A DNA stretch of 64,000 nt, taken from Ignelater luminosus. Taxonomy: Eukaryota > Arthropoda > Insecta > Coleoptera > Elateridae. Numbering within the stretch: position 1 is the first letter of the stretch; each line of letters begins with the position of its first letter. Made by a program: the position numbers and the translations under genes. The stretch is from contig VTPC01000970.1 of assembly GCA_011009095.1 (NCBI GenBank), positions 1 through 64,000 of the forward strand, in the 5' to 3' direction. The notes under the pieces were generated by a model, which saw only the letters and a list, made by a program, of their open reading frames with translations, ran no database searches and was not told where the DNA came from. Below, piece by piece: positions 1-11,400 of this stretch.

Positions 1-233
1 TTTGTCTGCTTATGTAATGTAAAAATGTTATGTGAAACAGAGTAATTATAGTTTTCCTCTTCCAGTACAGAATTTAAGTATTAATTACATTTAATAGTTA
101 AGACAACTACAAATTGAAAATTAAATAAAAGCAACAGCCATGAGCGGTCGAAATAATCTTCGTACAATTGTACCAATTGAACTCTACGGAGGAAAGAAGC
201 ATCAAATGGAGAAGAAATGATTAATGTTTGTAC
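1..233. other. No gene seen; flank of Copia remnant
   Basis: AT-rich sequence without a convincing reading frame. It lies downstream (minus-strand sense) of the truncated Copia reverse transcriptase; no LTR or RNase H frame is recognisable. Confidence 0.4.
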
Positions 234-868
234 CTACACATTTTGCAGACTAGTAGTATAAGTAGTTATTGAATTGCTGTAATGTTTTGTTGTGGTTATA
301 GGTTTCGCAGATTCACATTTAAATCCTAGCTTACACATGTGCTTATTAATAGTTTTATTCCAACATTTAGGACTTTCTCGTAAACCATACAAGGCTTTAA
401 CTAACTTACATACTACACTTGAATCAACACTTAAGCCATCAGGTGGCTTTACAAACACATCACTACACGCTGGACTTTTCAAAAAACAACTTTTCACATC
501 AAGTTGATGAATAACTATGTCAAGATTTACTGCAATAGCTAACAATACCCTTACGGTAGTTAATCTAGCTTCTGGTGCACATACGTCTTCATTATCCAAT
601 GTAGGCTGTTGATAGCCTTTGGTTGACTATCAACTATCTTCTCGACACAGACCCATCGTGTGTTAATGATCACATCATCTCATTGAAGCTTCACAAAAAT
701 CCAGGTACCATTCTCTTCTAGTGCTGATAGTTTCTTATCGATGGCCTCCTTCCAACCATTTCCCATTTGAGAAGCTTTTTTATAATTTCTCGGTATTTCA
801 GAAGGAATACATTCTGCAGACAAAGCCAACGTCATACCCACCTCGTAATTGTTCAGATATGAGGTCAT
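234..868 (-). pseudogene. Copia reverse transcriptase fragment
   Basis: Two frames carry the N-terminal half of a Copia RT (RVT_2). The upstream part (868-680) has the typical lead-in PRNYKKASQM..WKEAIDKKLSALEENGTW. The downstream part (599-234) has APEARLTTVRVLLAIAV, then HQLDVKSCFL (motif A, catalytic Asp present), then VCKLVKALYGLRESPKCWN. About 80 bases between the two are out of frame. The catalytic YVDD motif is missing because the copy ends first. RT would copy element RNA into DNA in virus-like particles; this copy cannot. Confidence 0.9.
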
Positions 869-1090
869 ATGCTTTTCCCTGCGACTCCTACGGATCTCTT
901 CTACATTTTCTTCTGGTCTCTAAGTTTCAGTGACCGTTTCATCAGGCAACTGTTCTTTCAATGACTCATTTTTATTTCTGTAAATTTATTACGGAGTAGT
1001 TTTTCTTTCAAAAGATTCATCAAATTTAACAGAACGTTCAGCAAACTTTTCAGATCTATCTTCTTTCGGGATGTGAGCATACGCAGTACA

Positions 1091-1721
1091 TCAAAATAAC
1101 TTGATCTTGTTCAAGTCCGGTTTAAAACCATACCATATCTCTGCCGGTGTATAATCATTAGGCAGGGTACTTGTAGGGGTTCTGTTTGCCAAATAAACAG
1201 CAACCAACACAGCTTCTCCCCAAAATGACTTACTAAGTTTACTGTTCAAAACTAAACACCTTGCTTTATCTAAAATAGTGGGGTTATATCTTTCTGCTGG
1301 CCCATTTTGCTCTGGATTTTTTGAAGCTGTATACTGCACAGTTCCTTTATTATCACAGAAATCCTTAAAACCTTTTGCACTATATCCTCCATTGTTGTCA
1401 CACCTCAAATACTCAATTTTCTGACCAAACTTACTTTCAGTCATTGCAACAAATTTTCTGAAACACATTTCGACTTTACTCTTTTCTTTTAATTAGATAT
1501 ACAATTCTAAACTGACTGTAATGATCAATAAATGAAACAAAATAATTTTTTCCATCATGAGTGGGAGGACTAATTTTACCACATACATCTGTAGACACAT
1601 ACTGAAGTAAGCGTTGTGCCTTTCTTTCAATTAGAATATTCTTGGGGAACTGAGAACGTGTCTGCTTACCTTTTAAGCATATGTCCCATTCGCTTGTGCC
1701 ACAATTGAGGGAAATCAGCAA
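1091..1721 (-). pseudogene. Copia integrase fragment
   Basis: The upstream frame (1721-1476) holds the GAG-pre-integrase/integrase entry: CGTSEWDICLKGKQTRSQFP, then STDVCGKISPPTHDGKNYFVSFIDHYSQ, with the first catalytic Asp in STDVCG. The next frame (1468-1091) continues with YLRCDNNGGYSAKGFKDFC (second Asp) and QNGPAERYNPTILDKARCLV, the Copia D-D-E end where Glu is in PAER. A frameshift near 1470 separates the frames. Integrase would insert element DNA; the split frame makes this copy inactive. Confidence 0.9.
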
Positions 1722-1842
1722 AAATATTTACCTTATTAGAACAAAATTCCAATAAAATACAAGTTGCCGATTAAACTGCCGTGCCGGTAAGAATAGTAGA
1801 ATTCCCCTTCATGATTTTAATTTCATGGTTTTCAAAAATCAC

Positions 1843-2160
1843 TCAAAACCCTTCGTCTTCAATTTGTCTGACCGATAATAAATTATACCAGAGATTCTCA
1901 CAAATAAACACATTGTTTAATGTGATGGATCGCCCATCATTGGTCATCATAGGTAAACAACCTTGATACTTTGCAGTTACAGTCTCTCTGGCTATTGCAA
2001 CATTAATTTTTCTGTTGATTTTCTTTAAGTTAACGAGAACATTACCATATATTGACATTAATAGATGATTAGTACAGCCATTGTCCACAACAAACTTTAG
2101 AATATGTTTGTGATTTGTATTTGAATCACAACTAACTACAATTTCCTGTTGCTCATTCAT
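1843..2160 (-). pseudogene. Copia aspartic protease fragment
   Basis: The frame has the retropepsin entry of Copia polyproteins: FVVDNGCTNHLL, then GNVLVNL..KINVAIA, then TLNNVFICENLWYNLLSVRQ, which leads into the pre-integrase segment. The usual active-site D-[ST]-G is D-N-G here, a substitution expected to weaken or destroy proteolysis. An N-terminal Met at 2160 is only a frame start inside the polyprotein. Confidence 0.85.
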
Positions 2161-2199
2161 CTGATCACCAAGGAAAGCAATGTCTTCTTCTACAGAACT

Positions 2200-2520
2200 A
2201 ATATTGGCCTCCCTATAGATTCTGTGGACGATGTTTAGGACACCTAGACTGTATATGGCTTAACTCATGGCAATGAAAACATCTGACCTTGAAAGTTTTA
2301 CCCTTAGCTTTATTTTTGTTGTTACCAACAAAGTTCTTCTTCTGCTAACAAACTATTCTTGGCAAAGTCACCTGTTATTGAAGGGGGATCTGCACGAAAC
2401 AAAATATCGATAGATGTTACCAGAGCACTAAATGTTTCCGGCACAGCAGACAAAGGTGTCGTTATCCTCTCGCTCTCATCCATCGAACCCCTTGCATCTT
2501 TCAGTTCCCTTATCGTTTAA
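2200..2520 (-). pseudogene. Copia gag fragment with CCHC zinc knuckle
   Basis: Reading the minus strand, about 2500-2390 encodes SAVPETFSALVTSIDILF, like the UBN2 gag region of Copia elements. Farther along, near 2295-2240, is CFHCHELSHIQSRC, a clean C-x2-C-x4-H-x4-C nucleic-acid-binding knuckle. Several stops and frame changes lie between them. The element's 5' end and LTR are not visible beyond about 2520. Confidence 0.75.
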
Positions 2521-5500
2521 TCAAATTCAAGCAGAAAACACTTGAGTTGCAATTATCTTTAAATTCTAAATTACGCAATTTTTTCTGAATATTTACCAGT
2601 AAAAAGGATGGAAGTCAGTTTATGCAGAAGTAACAACTTAAATATTTAGAATTGCTCTTTCTACAATAACAGTAGTCACCAGGCTTGTTTCTAGATGAAT
2701 GTAAGAATCTCAATTTTAATGAGTGTGTAACAATGTTTTTCACTAATTATCTCAAAGTTATTTAAAAATATTTAATTTAGAAAAGTGCTTAAACCGTCAA
2801 ATATTCTCCTTAGTAAACTTTCTTAGATATTTGTTACTATTGGTAATTGCAAAATACCTTGTAACATCTCTCCAAGCTACAGAACAGTAATTGGATTTAT
2901 AAGAATTTATGTTGAGAATTTTTGTTCAATAGTAAACAGCCTTTAGTAGTTTGAGTTTTAAGCGTTAAACTAGATAGGTTGCATTTTTCCCTCCACAGCA
3001 CTTGTAAATACATAACTTTGTAATGAATCGATCCCATCAAAATCTACTTTAAGCTTACTGTAGATTGTTAGATTTCCATTAAACAATCTTTGTAGTATAT
3101 TACTTCTATCAAACAGAACAGTATACTGTTTTGTCAAATTTGGAACTAAAGTAATCTCTAAAAACATAAATATTTCAGAAACTATTTAACAACATAAACT
3201 CAAGAAATAAATTAAATTGAAGGCAGGAATGACAATTTAATTAAAGGGTTTTGAGCAAACATTGGAGGTTTGCTGGTTACAAAAATTTCAGATATTGTTA
3301 CTAATCCTCTATGGTTACAAGACAATAAACAAAACGACCGTATGGCTAGAAACTTAAAGTGATAATGACAAGCCAAATTTTTCATCGAGCGTCTTCTTCC
3401 TAAGCTGTTAATGTTCCTACTTATTCTTATAGTAGAACAAATTTGCAAAGTCTTGCAGAACTTCTCAGCTATCACGACTAATCTATTAATTATCAAACCA
3501 ACACGGACATTTGCCAAGAAATCTGTTGTGACAAACTTGATGTTGGGAAGAAAATTTGTCTTAACGACGTTTGAAGTTGCCCTCAACAGCTCGTTCTAAA
3601 TGTACATCCCGTGGGTGTTGGTATCCACTGTGAAGATATCCAACTAAAGTCATTTTTTAGAACTCTAAACCATAACGCATTTTGCATTTGATTTTATCAA
3701 GGTACTTTTAGAAATACTCTAAATGTGTTTATTGAATTTCTCTATAATGTTACCCTTCTCGTTGCTAACCTCTACGAGACGGATTATATTGAATGTATCG
3801 TTTCAAAAATAGTTTGAGGAGCTTATTATATCCAGCAACCTTGGAGTTTATTTTTCATAAAAGATCTTAACTTAATGATTCTTATTATCTTACATAGACT
3901 TATGTGTTTATTATTTGTTTAAGACGAGCATTGCAATTCTTTTTGAAGTGAAACCATTCAAACACATCAGATTTTCAGTTAAGTTAATTGTCTTTTTTCT
4001 TGTTATAAAATCTTCGGTTAATTTTCTACTCTACCTACCTACCTAAATTAGAGTTTACAGAGAAAAAAATGTTCTAGTGTGAACATTTCTAGGGTCTAAG
4101 CTGGTTGTAATGGTGTCATCAGCAGTGCATTTTCCTCTGAGGTTTCGTAAGTAATTGCGATTTAATCTACAAAAACTAATGTAGTATTGGCTTGAATAAA
4201 CAATTCTTTTACGTGGAATATAGATCAGATGTCTAGGTTTTTCGTCTTAATACTACCTGGATTTAAAAGATATTGTAATCTCGTTTGAACCGTGGGCAGA
4301 TTTAAAGTTACTCATTTCAAGATAGAAATCCGTTAATAATAATTGTTGATGCATGAAATTTTCCTCAACTTTAGTATTTGGACAACATTACTTCATATTC
4401 AACAAGAAGAAAAATCACATCTGTTAGGTATTCATCGCAGTTATTCTCACAAGTATGTTTATACAAAAGTTAGCTATGTAGATCATAACTCAAAGTTCTA
4501 AGAATCTACAATGCTATAGGCCCGTTAAACCAAGATGATAAAGTTATAAAAAAAACATAAGTGATCATTCACTACAGGGCTATAGTTCGCGCACGATCCT
4601 TATTCCTTTCAATGGTTCTGTCGTCCCATCGATAGCGCTGCCCAATGAACGTCCAAGCCTTAGAAAGAGACTGGACTGTTGTCATCAGGTACACGCTATC
4701 TTTGCTCTCCTCATAGTTCCAGTTCCAAACCCTACCGGAACGCGGAGTCGGTAGGCTGCGAATCACCAAAGTCACAGCCGATTGATACCTTAGCTTAAAC
4801 TTGCTAAAGTCATAAAAAGGGTCAATTCAGTCCAAACAACAGCATAATCAGCTACATCAACTACAACTAAAGATTAACTTTACCACAGATAGTTTGACAA
4901 TTAATTAATCATTTAATTATCTATTAATGACCAATTACCAGCATCACTGCATATTAAATGCCACTGATACCTCCCCGCCGCACTACCAACAACCTCACTA
5001 GAAGATTTCACTCATCCAACAACTTTTGCCTTACAAGGATACAAAAATAGCAATGACTATACATCATATAATATACTATAGAGCTACAAAGTGTGGAAAA
5101 GTGTCACTTTCAGCAAGGGGAAGTACGTAGAGTTTGAATGGTTTTGGTGTCAGAATATATTGTTAGTATATGATACTCAATAGTTCTTCAGACTCGCTAG
5201 TTTCAATTTAACATAACAATCAGAAATAATGATCTTACACTGCATCCGAAAGGTTGAAATCTCAAAATTAAATAATGAGATAATCTGCTTCATAGAAGAT
5301 TCTTTAATAGATCTCAGCTCAGGACAAAGAGAAATCCTTTTAAATTTCATCATCTTTCTTTGGCTATCTTTTATTAAAATGTTTGTAAGTTTCTTTTGAA
5401 TTTCAGGTATCTACCATTACGTATGGTAAGATCACTTTGTTGGAGATACATATATATATATTCAGAGACCAAATTTTCTTGCTTTTTCTGAAATTTTCGT

Positions 5501-5559
5501 CCATTGATGGTAATTAAATTAATTCCATTATCAACCAAACTCTATTAATTGAGGGGTCC
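2521..5559. other. No identifiable gene; AT-rich DNA with two small ORFs
   Basis: No convincing host gene. Two short minus-strand frames stand out but are unassigned. One (3167-2970, 65 aa) starts MFLEITLVPNLTKQYTVLF and has a protein-like composition. The other (4775-4572, 67 aa, with RYRWDDRTIERNKDRAR) lies in a locally GC-richer island and could be a transposon tail. The rest is AT-rich with many stops. Confidence 0.4.
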
Positions 5560-5577
5560 GGGTGTAAAACCTGGTAA
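5560..5577 (+). repeat. Left terminal inverted repeat
   Basis: GGGTGTAAAACCTGGTAA, an exact reverse complement of 8415-8432. It is followed by similar TAAAAC-containing motifs at 5606-5624, 5687-5700 and 5716-5733. Confidence 0.85.
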
Positions 5578-5843
5578 GTGACATTTCTGTAAAAATCGAG
5601 ATACTGGATGTAAAACATGCTAAGTAATTTTCAACTAGATTTTATATCCAAATTGATAACAGTAATAGATATCGCTGTATGCACAAGGTAAAACGCGCTA
5701 TCTACATTTTCTAATGCAGTAAAAGGTGGTAAGTGTTCAAGATTGCTGACAAGCAACCAACTATAATTTGTCAACGCAAAGATATCAATAAAAACTCAAG
5801 TATTAAAATGTAGGTACTTCCTTAAGTCGTTGATTGATTTATA

Positions 5844-5884
5844 TTTCACTACCGGTTTCGACGTTAAGTCATCCTCAGGTGAAA
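5844..5884 (-). ncRNA. Hammerhead ribozyme motif, intact core
   Basis: On the minus strand the order is: stem I strand TTTCAC (5884-5879), core CTGAGGA (5878-5872, consensus CUGANGA), stem II hairpin TGACTTAACGTC (5871-5860, GAC/GTC pairing), core GAAA (5859-5856), self-complementary stem III CCGG (5855-5852), UA at the expected cleavage position (5851-5850), and the second stem I strand GTGAAA (5849-5844), fully complementary to the first. All conserved core positions are present. The short palindromic stem III suggests activity as a dimer, as in other retroelement hammerheads. In a Penelope-like element it would cut tandem or circular transcripts. Activity is inferred from the fold only. 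Confidence 0.75.
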
Positions 5885-5988
5885 ATTGTCTAAGTAGAAG
5901 TAAAGTTTATTTTATATAAAATATTCTATATGAAATATAGCTTTAAAGAACTTTACTTCTACTTTTATCTAAATAAAAAATAGACAAT

Positions 5989-6029
5989 TTTCACCTGAAG
6001 ATGACTTAACGTCAAAACCGGTAGTGAAA
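5989..6029 (+). ncRNA. Hammerhead ribozyme motif, core mutated
   Basis: This is the inverted partner of the minus-strand hammerhead. It has TTTCAC (5989-5994), CTGAAGA (5995-6001), stem II (6002-6013), AAAA (6014-6017), CCGG (6018-6021), TA, and GTGAAA (6024-6029). The first base of the conserved GAAA is A instead of G. That base (G12) acts in catalysis in hammerheads, so this copy is probably inactive. Confidence 0.7.
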
Positions 6030-8414
6030 TATAAATCAAGAAAAACAACTTAAGGAAGTACCTACATTTTAATACCTAAATATAATACCTTAAGCAATGG
6101 ATCTACACCAAAAACTCAAGTGTTTCCTCTGATTCGGATCCGTACGCTAGTGATGAAGGTTCTGATTACGTTCCTGAAACAAATACGAGTGAATCCAGTA
6201 ATATGGAGGTAAAAAGATTAATATAACCTAATAATCTATTGTATCATGTAAATCATGGTATGTGCTGTAGATACCATGTTTTACAATATTGCTGTCCATC
6301 AATGTTGATGGTTTGATGTAGGAAAATCGAATAAGAGGAGATAAGAACGTTCTACAGGAAGCAACTCTTAAGCGAGCACGAAAGAAAAAAGAAAAGAATA
6401 ACCAAAAGAAAAGTCAAGAATTGAGAAATCATAGAGAAGCGTATAAAACTTACAGAGGCAAAAGTAAACCAATTGACAAAAGGACCATAGGACCAAACTG
6501 CAATTGTAAAAACAGACGTTTTGAGATTATAAACGAGACCGATCAAACCGAAATTTTCAGTAACTTCCGGAAAATGAAAAATTGTAATATGCAGAATGCT
6601 TACCTTCCGGATCTTTAAGGGCAGACAAAGTAAAGAGCAAAACAAAAAAAGAATTGCCCTCTAGAGGAATTATACATTAAACTATTCCGTAGTCTCTTCA
6701 GGTGAAAGTAAGAAAATTTGTAAAAAGTCTTTCTAAGTATTCATGGTTTGCAAAAAAGTCGTGGGACAATTGTAAATATTGCTTCTAAGATTTCAAGTGG
6801 ATGCAATACAACCAACAGTCAATGGATAGGGGCATCATGGTCATCACATGAGAAAATATAATAAAGACCAATTAAGATCAGTTAAGTCTTTCATTGAGGA
6901 GCTTCCGAAATACCAAGGCCACTATTCACGAAGCGACAACCCAAACCGTATGTTTATGACGATGGAATACACAATAGACAGCTGCTATGAGGTATACCAG
7001 TCCAAGTGTTTGGAAGAAAATGGAATTCCTGTTTCTCTAGACAAATTCAGACGTATATTCACTGAAGAATATAACATTACATTTAAAACTGCAAAAAGTG
7101 ACTCCTGCAGTACGTGCAATTCCATTCATGTCTCATTGGGGAACGCAAAAGCTAAAAATAATATTTCTAGAATTGAGCAGCTGAATACAGAACTAGACTT
7201 ACATCATAGAACGGCTCAAGCGGAACAGAAGGCAATTGCAAATGCAAGCAAGGAAGTTTCTGAAAATCCTGGGACATACGCAATTACTTTCGATTTACAG
7301 CAAGCACTTCCGACACTCAAACTTTCTACTGGGCCAAACCTTCTATAAAAAGAAAGTATTCTGTTACAATTTTAGTATCCATTGCCTACAGCCTTCTCAA
7401 GGGTATTTTTATATGCGGGACGAATCTACGGCGCGGCGGAAGTTAGACGTAATTGGAAGTTGTTTGCTGAAGCATTTTGAAATGAATGATATTAAGGCTG
7501 AAAAGCTCGTTCCGATCTCAGATAACTGTGGGAGACAAAATAAAAATTGGTCATTGGTAGCTGTTAGGCTTAGACTAATAGCTTTGGGATATTTCAAGAA
7601 AATTGTACACATTTTCCCTCAAGTAGGTCACACAATGCAACCATCTGATAGGGATTTTGCATTGGTGGAAAAATATGTACGGGCACATTGCCAGTATATC
7701 TACGATCCGAAATGCTGGGAGGAAGTATTCAAGAAGGTTCAAAAGACCATCCCGTTTAAAGTGTGCATATGACCCAGTTAGACTTTAAAGACATCTACAC
7801 ATTACGCCAGCATTTTCAGCAGCCTACTTCAGCATCTTTTGCCATTCGGAACGCCGCGCGCCGTTAGAATGCAATTTTCTTCTGAAGATTTACCGACTTT
7901 GCATGCGTCACAAAGCTACAGCGGTAAAGCATTTCCTGTCTTGCTAAGAGGCCGGCCTATAGCGTTTGATGCACCGTTTATGGAAGATTTACCTCTAAAA
8001 TACGATGCACCTCTTGAAATAGAATCATAGTTATTATGAAAGTTTGAAACCAAAACAAAAGTAAACCTTTTATTTCTTTGTGAATTGTTCATTTGCATTT
8101 TATATGTTTCTTAAGTCAATTACTTTGTAAACATTTCATTTTCTTTAATCAAGTCTTTAGTTCCCTTTTCCTAAAGAAAATATGATATACGCAAACAATT
8201 TTGTGAAAAAGTTGGTAAAGTACAAACGATTAATTTCAAAATATAAGATTTTATCAAAGGAAAAAACTTTTAGAACGCTTAAAAAACATTTATTGTTTGT
8301 AGACAAAACATGCAATTATATGATTTTAGTAAGACCACAAGAGAATTTAATATGTTGCTGTAACATTTTCACCAATCTTTAAAATCTTGTTATTCAATGC
8401 ATTACTTTTGTTGA

Positions 8415-8432
8415 TTACCAGGTTTTACACCC
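8415..8432 (-). repeat. Right terminal inverted repeat
   Basis: TTACCAGGTTTTACACCC, the exact reverse complement of 5560-5577. It lies about 390 bp beyond the end of the transposase frame. Confidence 0.85.
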
Positions 8433-11400
8433 TGGGAAATCAAAACATAGACTCAAGGAATCTTAACATAATGGCAGTATCATTTAAAAAATTCTTGGAA
8501 ACTTAATGATGAGGTTACTTTACAAATCAAAGTGTGCAAATACCACAGGGAAATTTTGAATAATTCCAACAAAAGATCACCGAGGTTACCTGATCAATCA
8601 ACAATGAGAAAGAGAAAGGCCCTGTTGGCTATTTTCTTTCAATATTAGTTAGTAGGCGATCACAAGTAAACCTTTGAACTTTTAATAACATCGAAATAAT
8701 CTTTAAAATTAAAAATATAAATCTTACTTTTAATGTGATTCCTTTAAAGTTGCAAACGTTCTAATTCTAAAAGACGAAGGTTGTTACCAAACTGCAAATG
8801 CATCCATGAATGAATTATGAGTAGTATATTAAAATTTACGATTTTTGGTGTCTTATTGGCGTATATATTTCTGCATTTATGACTTTATTTTGTCATAATG
8901 TTTAGCACCAATCTTAATTAATATTCCGTAAATTAAGCAAACTGACCTCAAAAAGTGGAAAATTTGTTTTAAAATATCTTTTTAAGGTCTTTCATATGCA
9001 AAAATGACTTTATAAAAATGTCCTGTGACCGATAATTAATTACGAATTTTAAAAATAACGCCGGTTTTGATGTGGCTCATTTCTACATGTGGAAGTTCAG
9101 TAATGGATATGTCCTTTAACTTTATGAATGTATAAAAGTTAAAAATTCCACAGATGTTAGTCAGATGTGCAAATCAAATTTTATGTATTTGAAAGTTGTA
9201 GAAAATATCAAAATTCTGAGTTGACCACAATTAAAGGTCAATTTTTAATCATAATCAGATATCAAACAATAAATTTCCAAAAATTTTCTTTACATAATTT
9301 CTGATTAGTAAGATACCTAGTTTATTTTATAAACAATGACTTTGCATATAATGATTGTTTATTTGATTTGCTAATAGAAGTCTGGTTATTGGTATCTAAT
9401 AAGCAAAACCATATTAGAAAGGATTAGTTAATATTTAATTAATTATTATTCTTCACTGTCAAGAACGGTCAACGGCACTCCTAATGCTCGACGCATGCAA
9501 GACAGCATTTCATTAAAAGATGATTCAATCGTAAAGGATGGTTTGATAATAATTTATGTATTTCAAGGAATAGAATTTTGATTGCTAAGAGACTTTTGGT
9601 GGAAGTCGGAAATTTTCTTTGAGAATGTTAGAATGAAAAAAATTAAATTAATAGCTTTATAAGAAATTAACTGTAAAATATTATAAATATATAAAAATAA
9701 CAAAACAAATCCAGAAAGAACATCTCAAATTCTCAACACATATTCGCTGGATAATAAGAATAAAAGTAAAAATTCTAAATGGCATATTTAACAATACAAA
9801 TCGAAGAAATAAAATCTGTTAATATGATTTTAAAAGACTTAGTAGTATTAGCATCCAGGGTCAACTCAAGGATTTGCGGTCTCCTAGATACAATTGATTA
9901 ATAGTGTCTCAGATGCAAAGATTTTCGTTTTTTATAACAAATCCGGCATCTTAGGTAACCTAATAGTTATAAATTAATAGATATACTCTACCGGTTCTGG
10001 ATCAGCCCTGACTTTCGAAACATATAGACGAATATGAAGCTCGCCGATTTGATAAAGGAATTTACTGGTCTGCCACTAGAAACAAGAAACTATGAACCAG
10101 GTGGAAGAAAAAACACAAGCAGACCTCGAGAAAGATGTTAATGAGTGTAAGCCATACTGATTGCCTAGTGCCACAGTGAAATTTAATTTTAAAGAACCTG
10201 ACTAATGATACCTAATGACAACCCAATGGCAGGCTATAAAACAAATATGTGAGTTCATACAAAATAAAATTTTTAGTGTAGTACGAAATGTGATGAATCT
10301 ACAAAACCACTAATTGTAAGATATTTTATCATTCACTACTTAGTTACATATGCAATTCAAGCAAGACCTTGTGAACAAAGTTGAAACAATTTATTTAGTT
10401 TTGAAATTCAAAGAACGTTTCAATTTTACTAATAATAGCATGAACTCATTTGCTAAACTATGTGCTGATTTAATTTTTAAATCATTGATAATTTTTATTT
10501 TATGAGTAATTAGCGGAAGAAATAAAACTTTTTAACAATTACAAAAACACAGTAGAAAAGAAGGCACAAACTAACTAACTGTAAGTGATGTAAGCAATTT
10601 TTTTGAAGAGTTTTAAAGAATTTCTTTGTATTTGTACCAATTGTTAGAAGAATGAAAAAACGGCGCCCTCGAGCAGTTTGCAGTTAATAAGCTAAAGAAG
10701 TATGCCAATCATTTACATCATTTAATGAATCCTAATATCCTCTAATGCCATAGCATTTACTGTTGAGAATGTTTGTGCTTACTATGTAATCATTTCCTTA
10801 TACAAACTCTTTTAGGAACAATCAGAGCTATATTTATGATTATCATCTTAGGGTACCTGTTACAATATCAAACTACAATACTATCAAATCAAAAGTAAAT
10901 GAACGTAAGTGGCAGTTGTGGTGACCTTGTTTCCGAACTTCATTCATTTCGGCCAATAACAATTTCCTAAATTGCTCATCCCTTGAAGATATAATTTGCG
11001 TTTACGTCTGTTGATTTCAAGACCAAAAGTGTAAATATTCTTGTTATATTATGGAGTTATTAAATTATTAACAATTATATTTTAGTAAGTGCTTGGTGAG
11101 GCTTGATTTGTCTGAATGTTTGTCATTTCTAACAACTTTGACTTACGAGTACAGACACAATTTCAAAATGTGCAGTTTAATATAAGTACAAAATGAAATT
11201 TTATGATTTCAGGTATTCGAAAGTTAGTGTGAGTCAAAAAATGTACTGTAGAGGCAGAGCGATAATTTGTAGCTTCGATTATAAAAATACTGCTTTGTAG
11301 GGCTCAAATGAGTTAATAGTCGATTGTGATTGCAGAACAAGAAAGTGTACTTCTACGATGCTTTCTTTTGGTGGCTGGCATATTCAAATGTAAGAAGTCT

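Larger units (their letters stand above)
234..2520 (-). mobile_element. Degraded Ty1/copia retrotransposon
   Basis: Minus-strand fragments appear in the Copia order gag, protease, integrase, reverse transcriptase: a gag (UBN2-like) piece and CCHC zinc knuckle (about 2520-2200), aspartic protease (2160-1843), GAG-pre-integrase/integrase (1721-1091) and reverse transcriptase (868-234). Integrase before RT separates Copia from Gypsy. Frameshifts split the polyprotein, and the RT stops before the YVDD region and RNase H, so the element is 3'-truncated. No LTRs were found. A second, separate Copia copy lies at 24.0-26.2 kb in the cuticular gene's intron. Confidence 0.9.
5801..6109. mobile_element. 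Inverted-repeat element carrying two hammerhead motifs (Penelope-like LTR remnant?)
   Basis: Two arms of about 100 bp (5801-5905 and about 5950-6074) are inverted copies of each other. The 11-bp sequence AAAAACTCAAG flanks the element at 5790-5800 and 6110-6120 and reads as a target-site duplication. Removing the insert restores a continuous reading frame across the junction in the host transposon's transposase exon (...NKNSSVSSDSDPYASDEG). Each arm contains a hammerhead ribozyme core. Hammerheads in terminal repeats, inverted repeat arrangements and variable target duplications are known for Penelope-like retroelements, so a remnant of that kind is the best inference. No Penelope RT or GIY-YIG frame is present. 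Confidence 0.75.
5737..8029 (+). pseudogene. DDE-like transposase pseudogene (insect transposon-derived family)
   Basis: An N-terminal acidic part (SSVSSDSDPYASDEGSDYV, interrupted by the 309-bp insertion) precedes a possible intron (about 6210-6321). A basic part follows (RGKSKPIDKRTIGPNCNCKN, near 6450), then a long frame at 6848-7348 with FPEELPKYQ-like text (SFIEELPKYQGHYSRSDNPN), a C-x2-C pair (SCSTCNS) and AITFDLQQALP. A frameshift near 7330 moves to the frame at 7236-7772, with SDNCGRQNKNWSL and GHTMQPSDRDFALVE. Another shift leads to the C-terminal frame ending at 8029. Asp in FDLQ, Asp in SDNC and the acidic residues of PSDRDFALVE fit a DDE/D RNase H-like triad. At least two frameshifts and stops make it non-functional. 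A second, diverged copy lies at 26.3-27.6 kb. Confidence 0.7.
5560..8432 (+). mobile_element. DNA transposon with 18-bp TIRs and DDE-like transposase pseudogene
   Basis: The ends are perfect 18-bp inverted repeats, GGGTGTAAAACCTGGTAA at 5560-5577 and its reverse complement at 8415-8432. Related shorter motifs recur just inside the left end (5606-5624, 5687-5700, 5716-5733; reversed at 6272-6284), as expected for subterminal transposase-binding repeats. Between the ends lies a plus-strand pseudogene of an insect-widespread protein with DDE-like spacing of acidic residues. No clear target-site duplication was found. The element is about 2.9 kb, of which 309 bp is a nested insertion (5801-6109). 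I know the protein type but cannot place it in a named superfamily with certainty. Confidence 0.8.
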
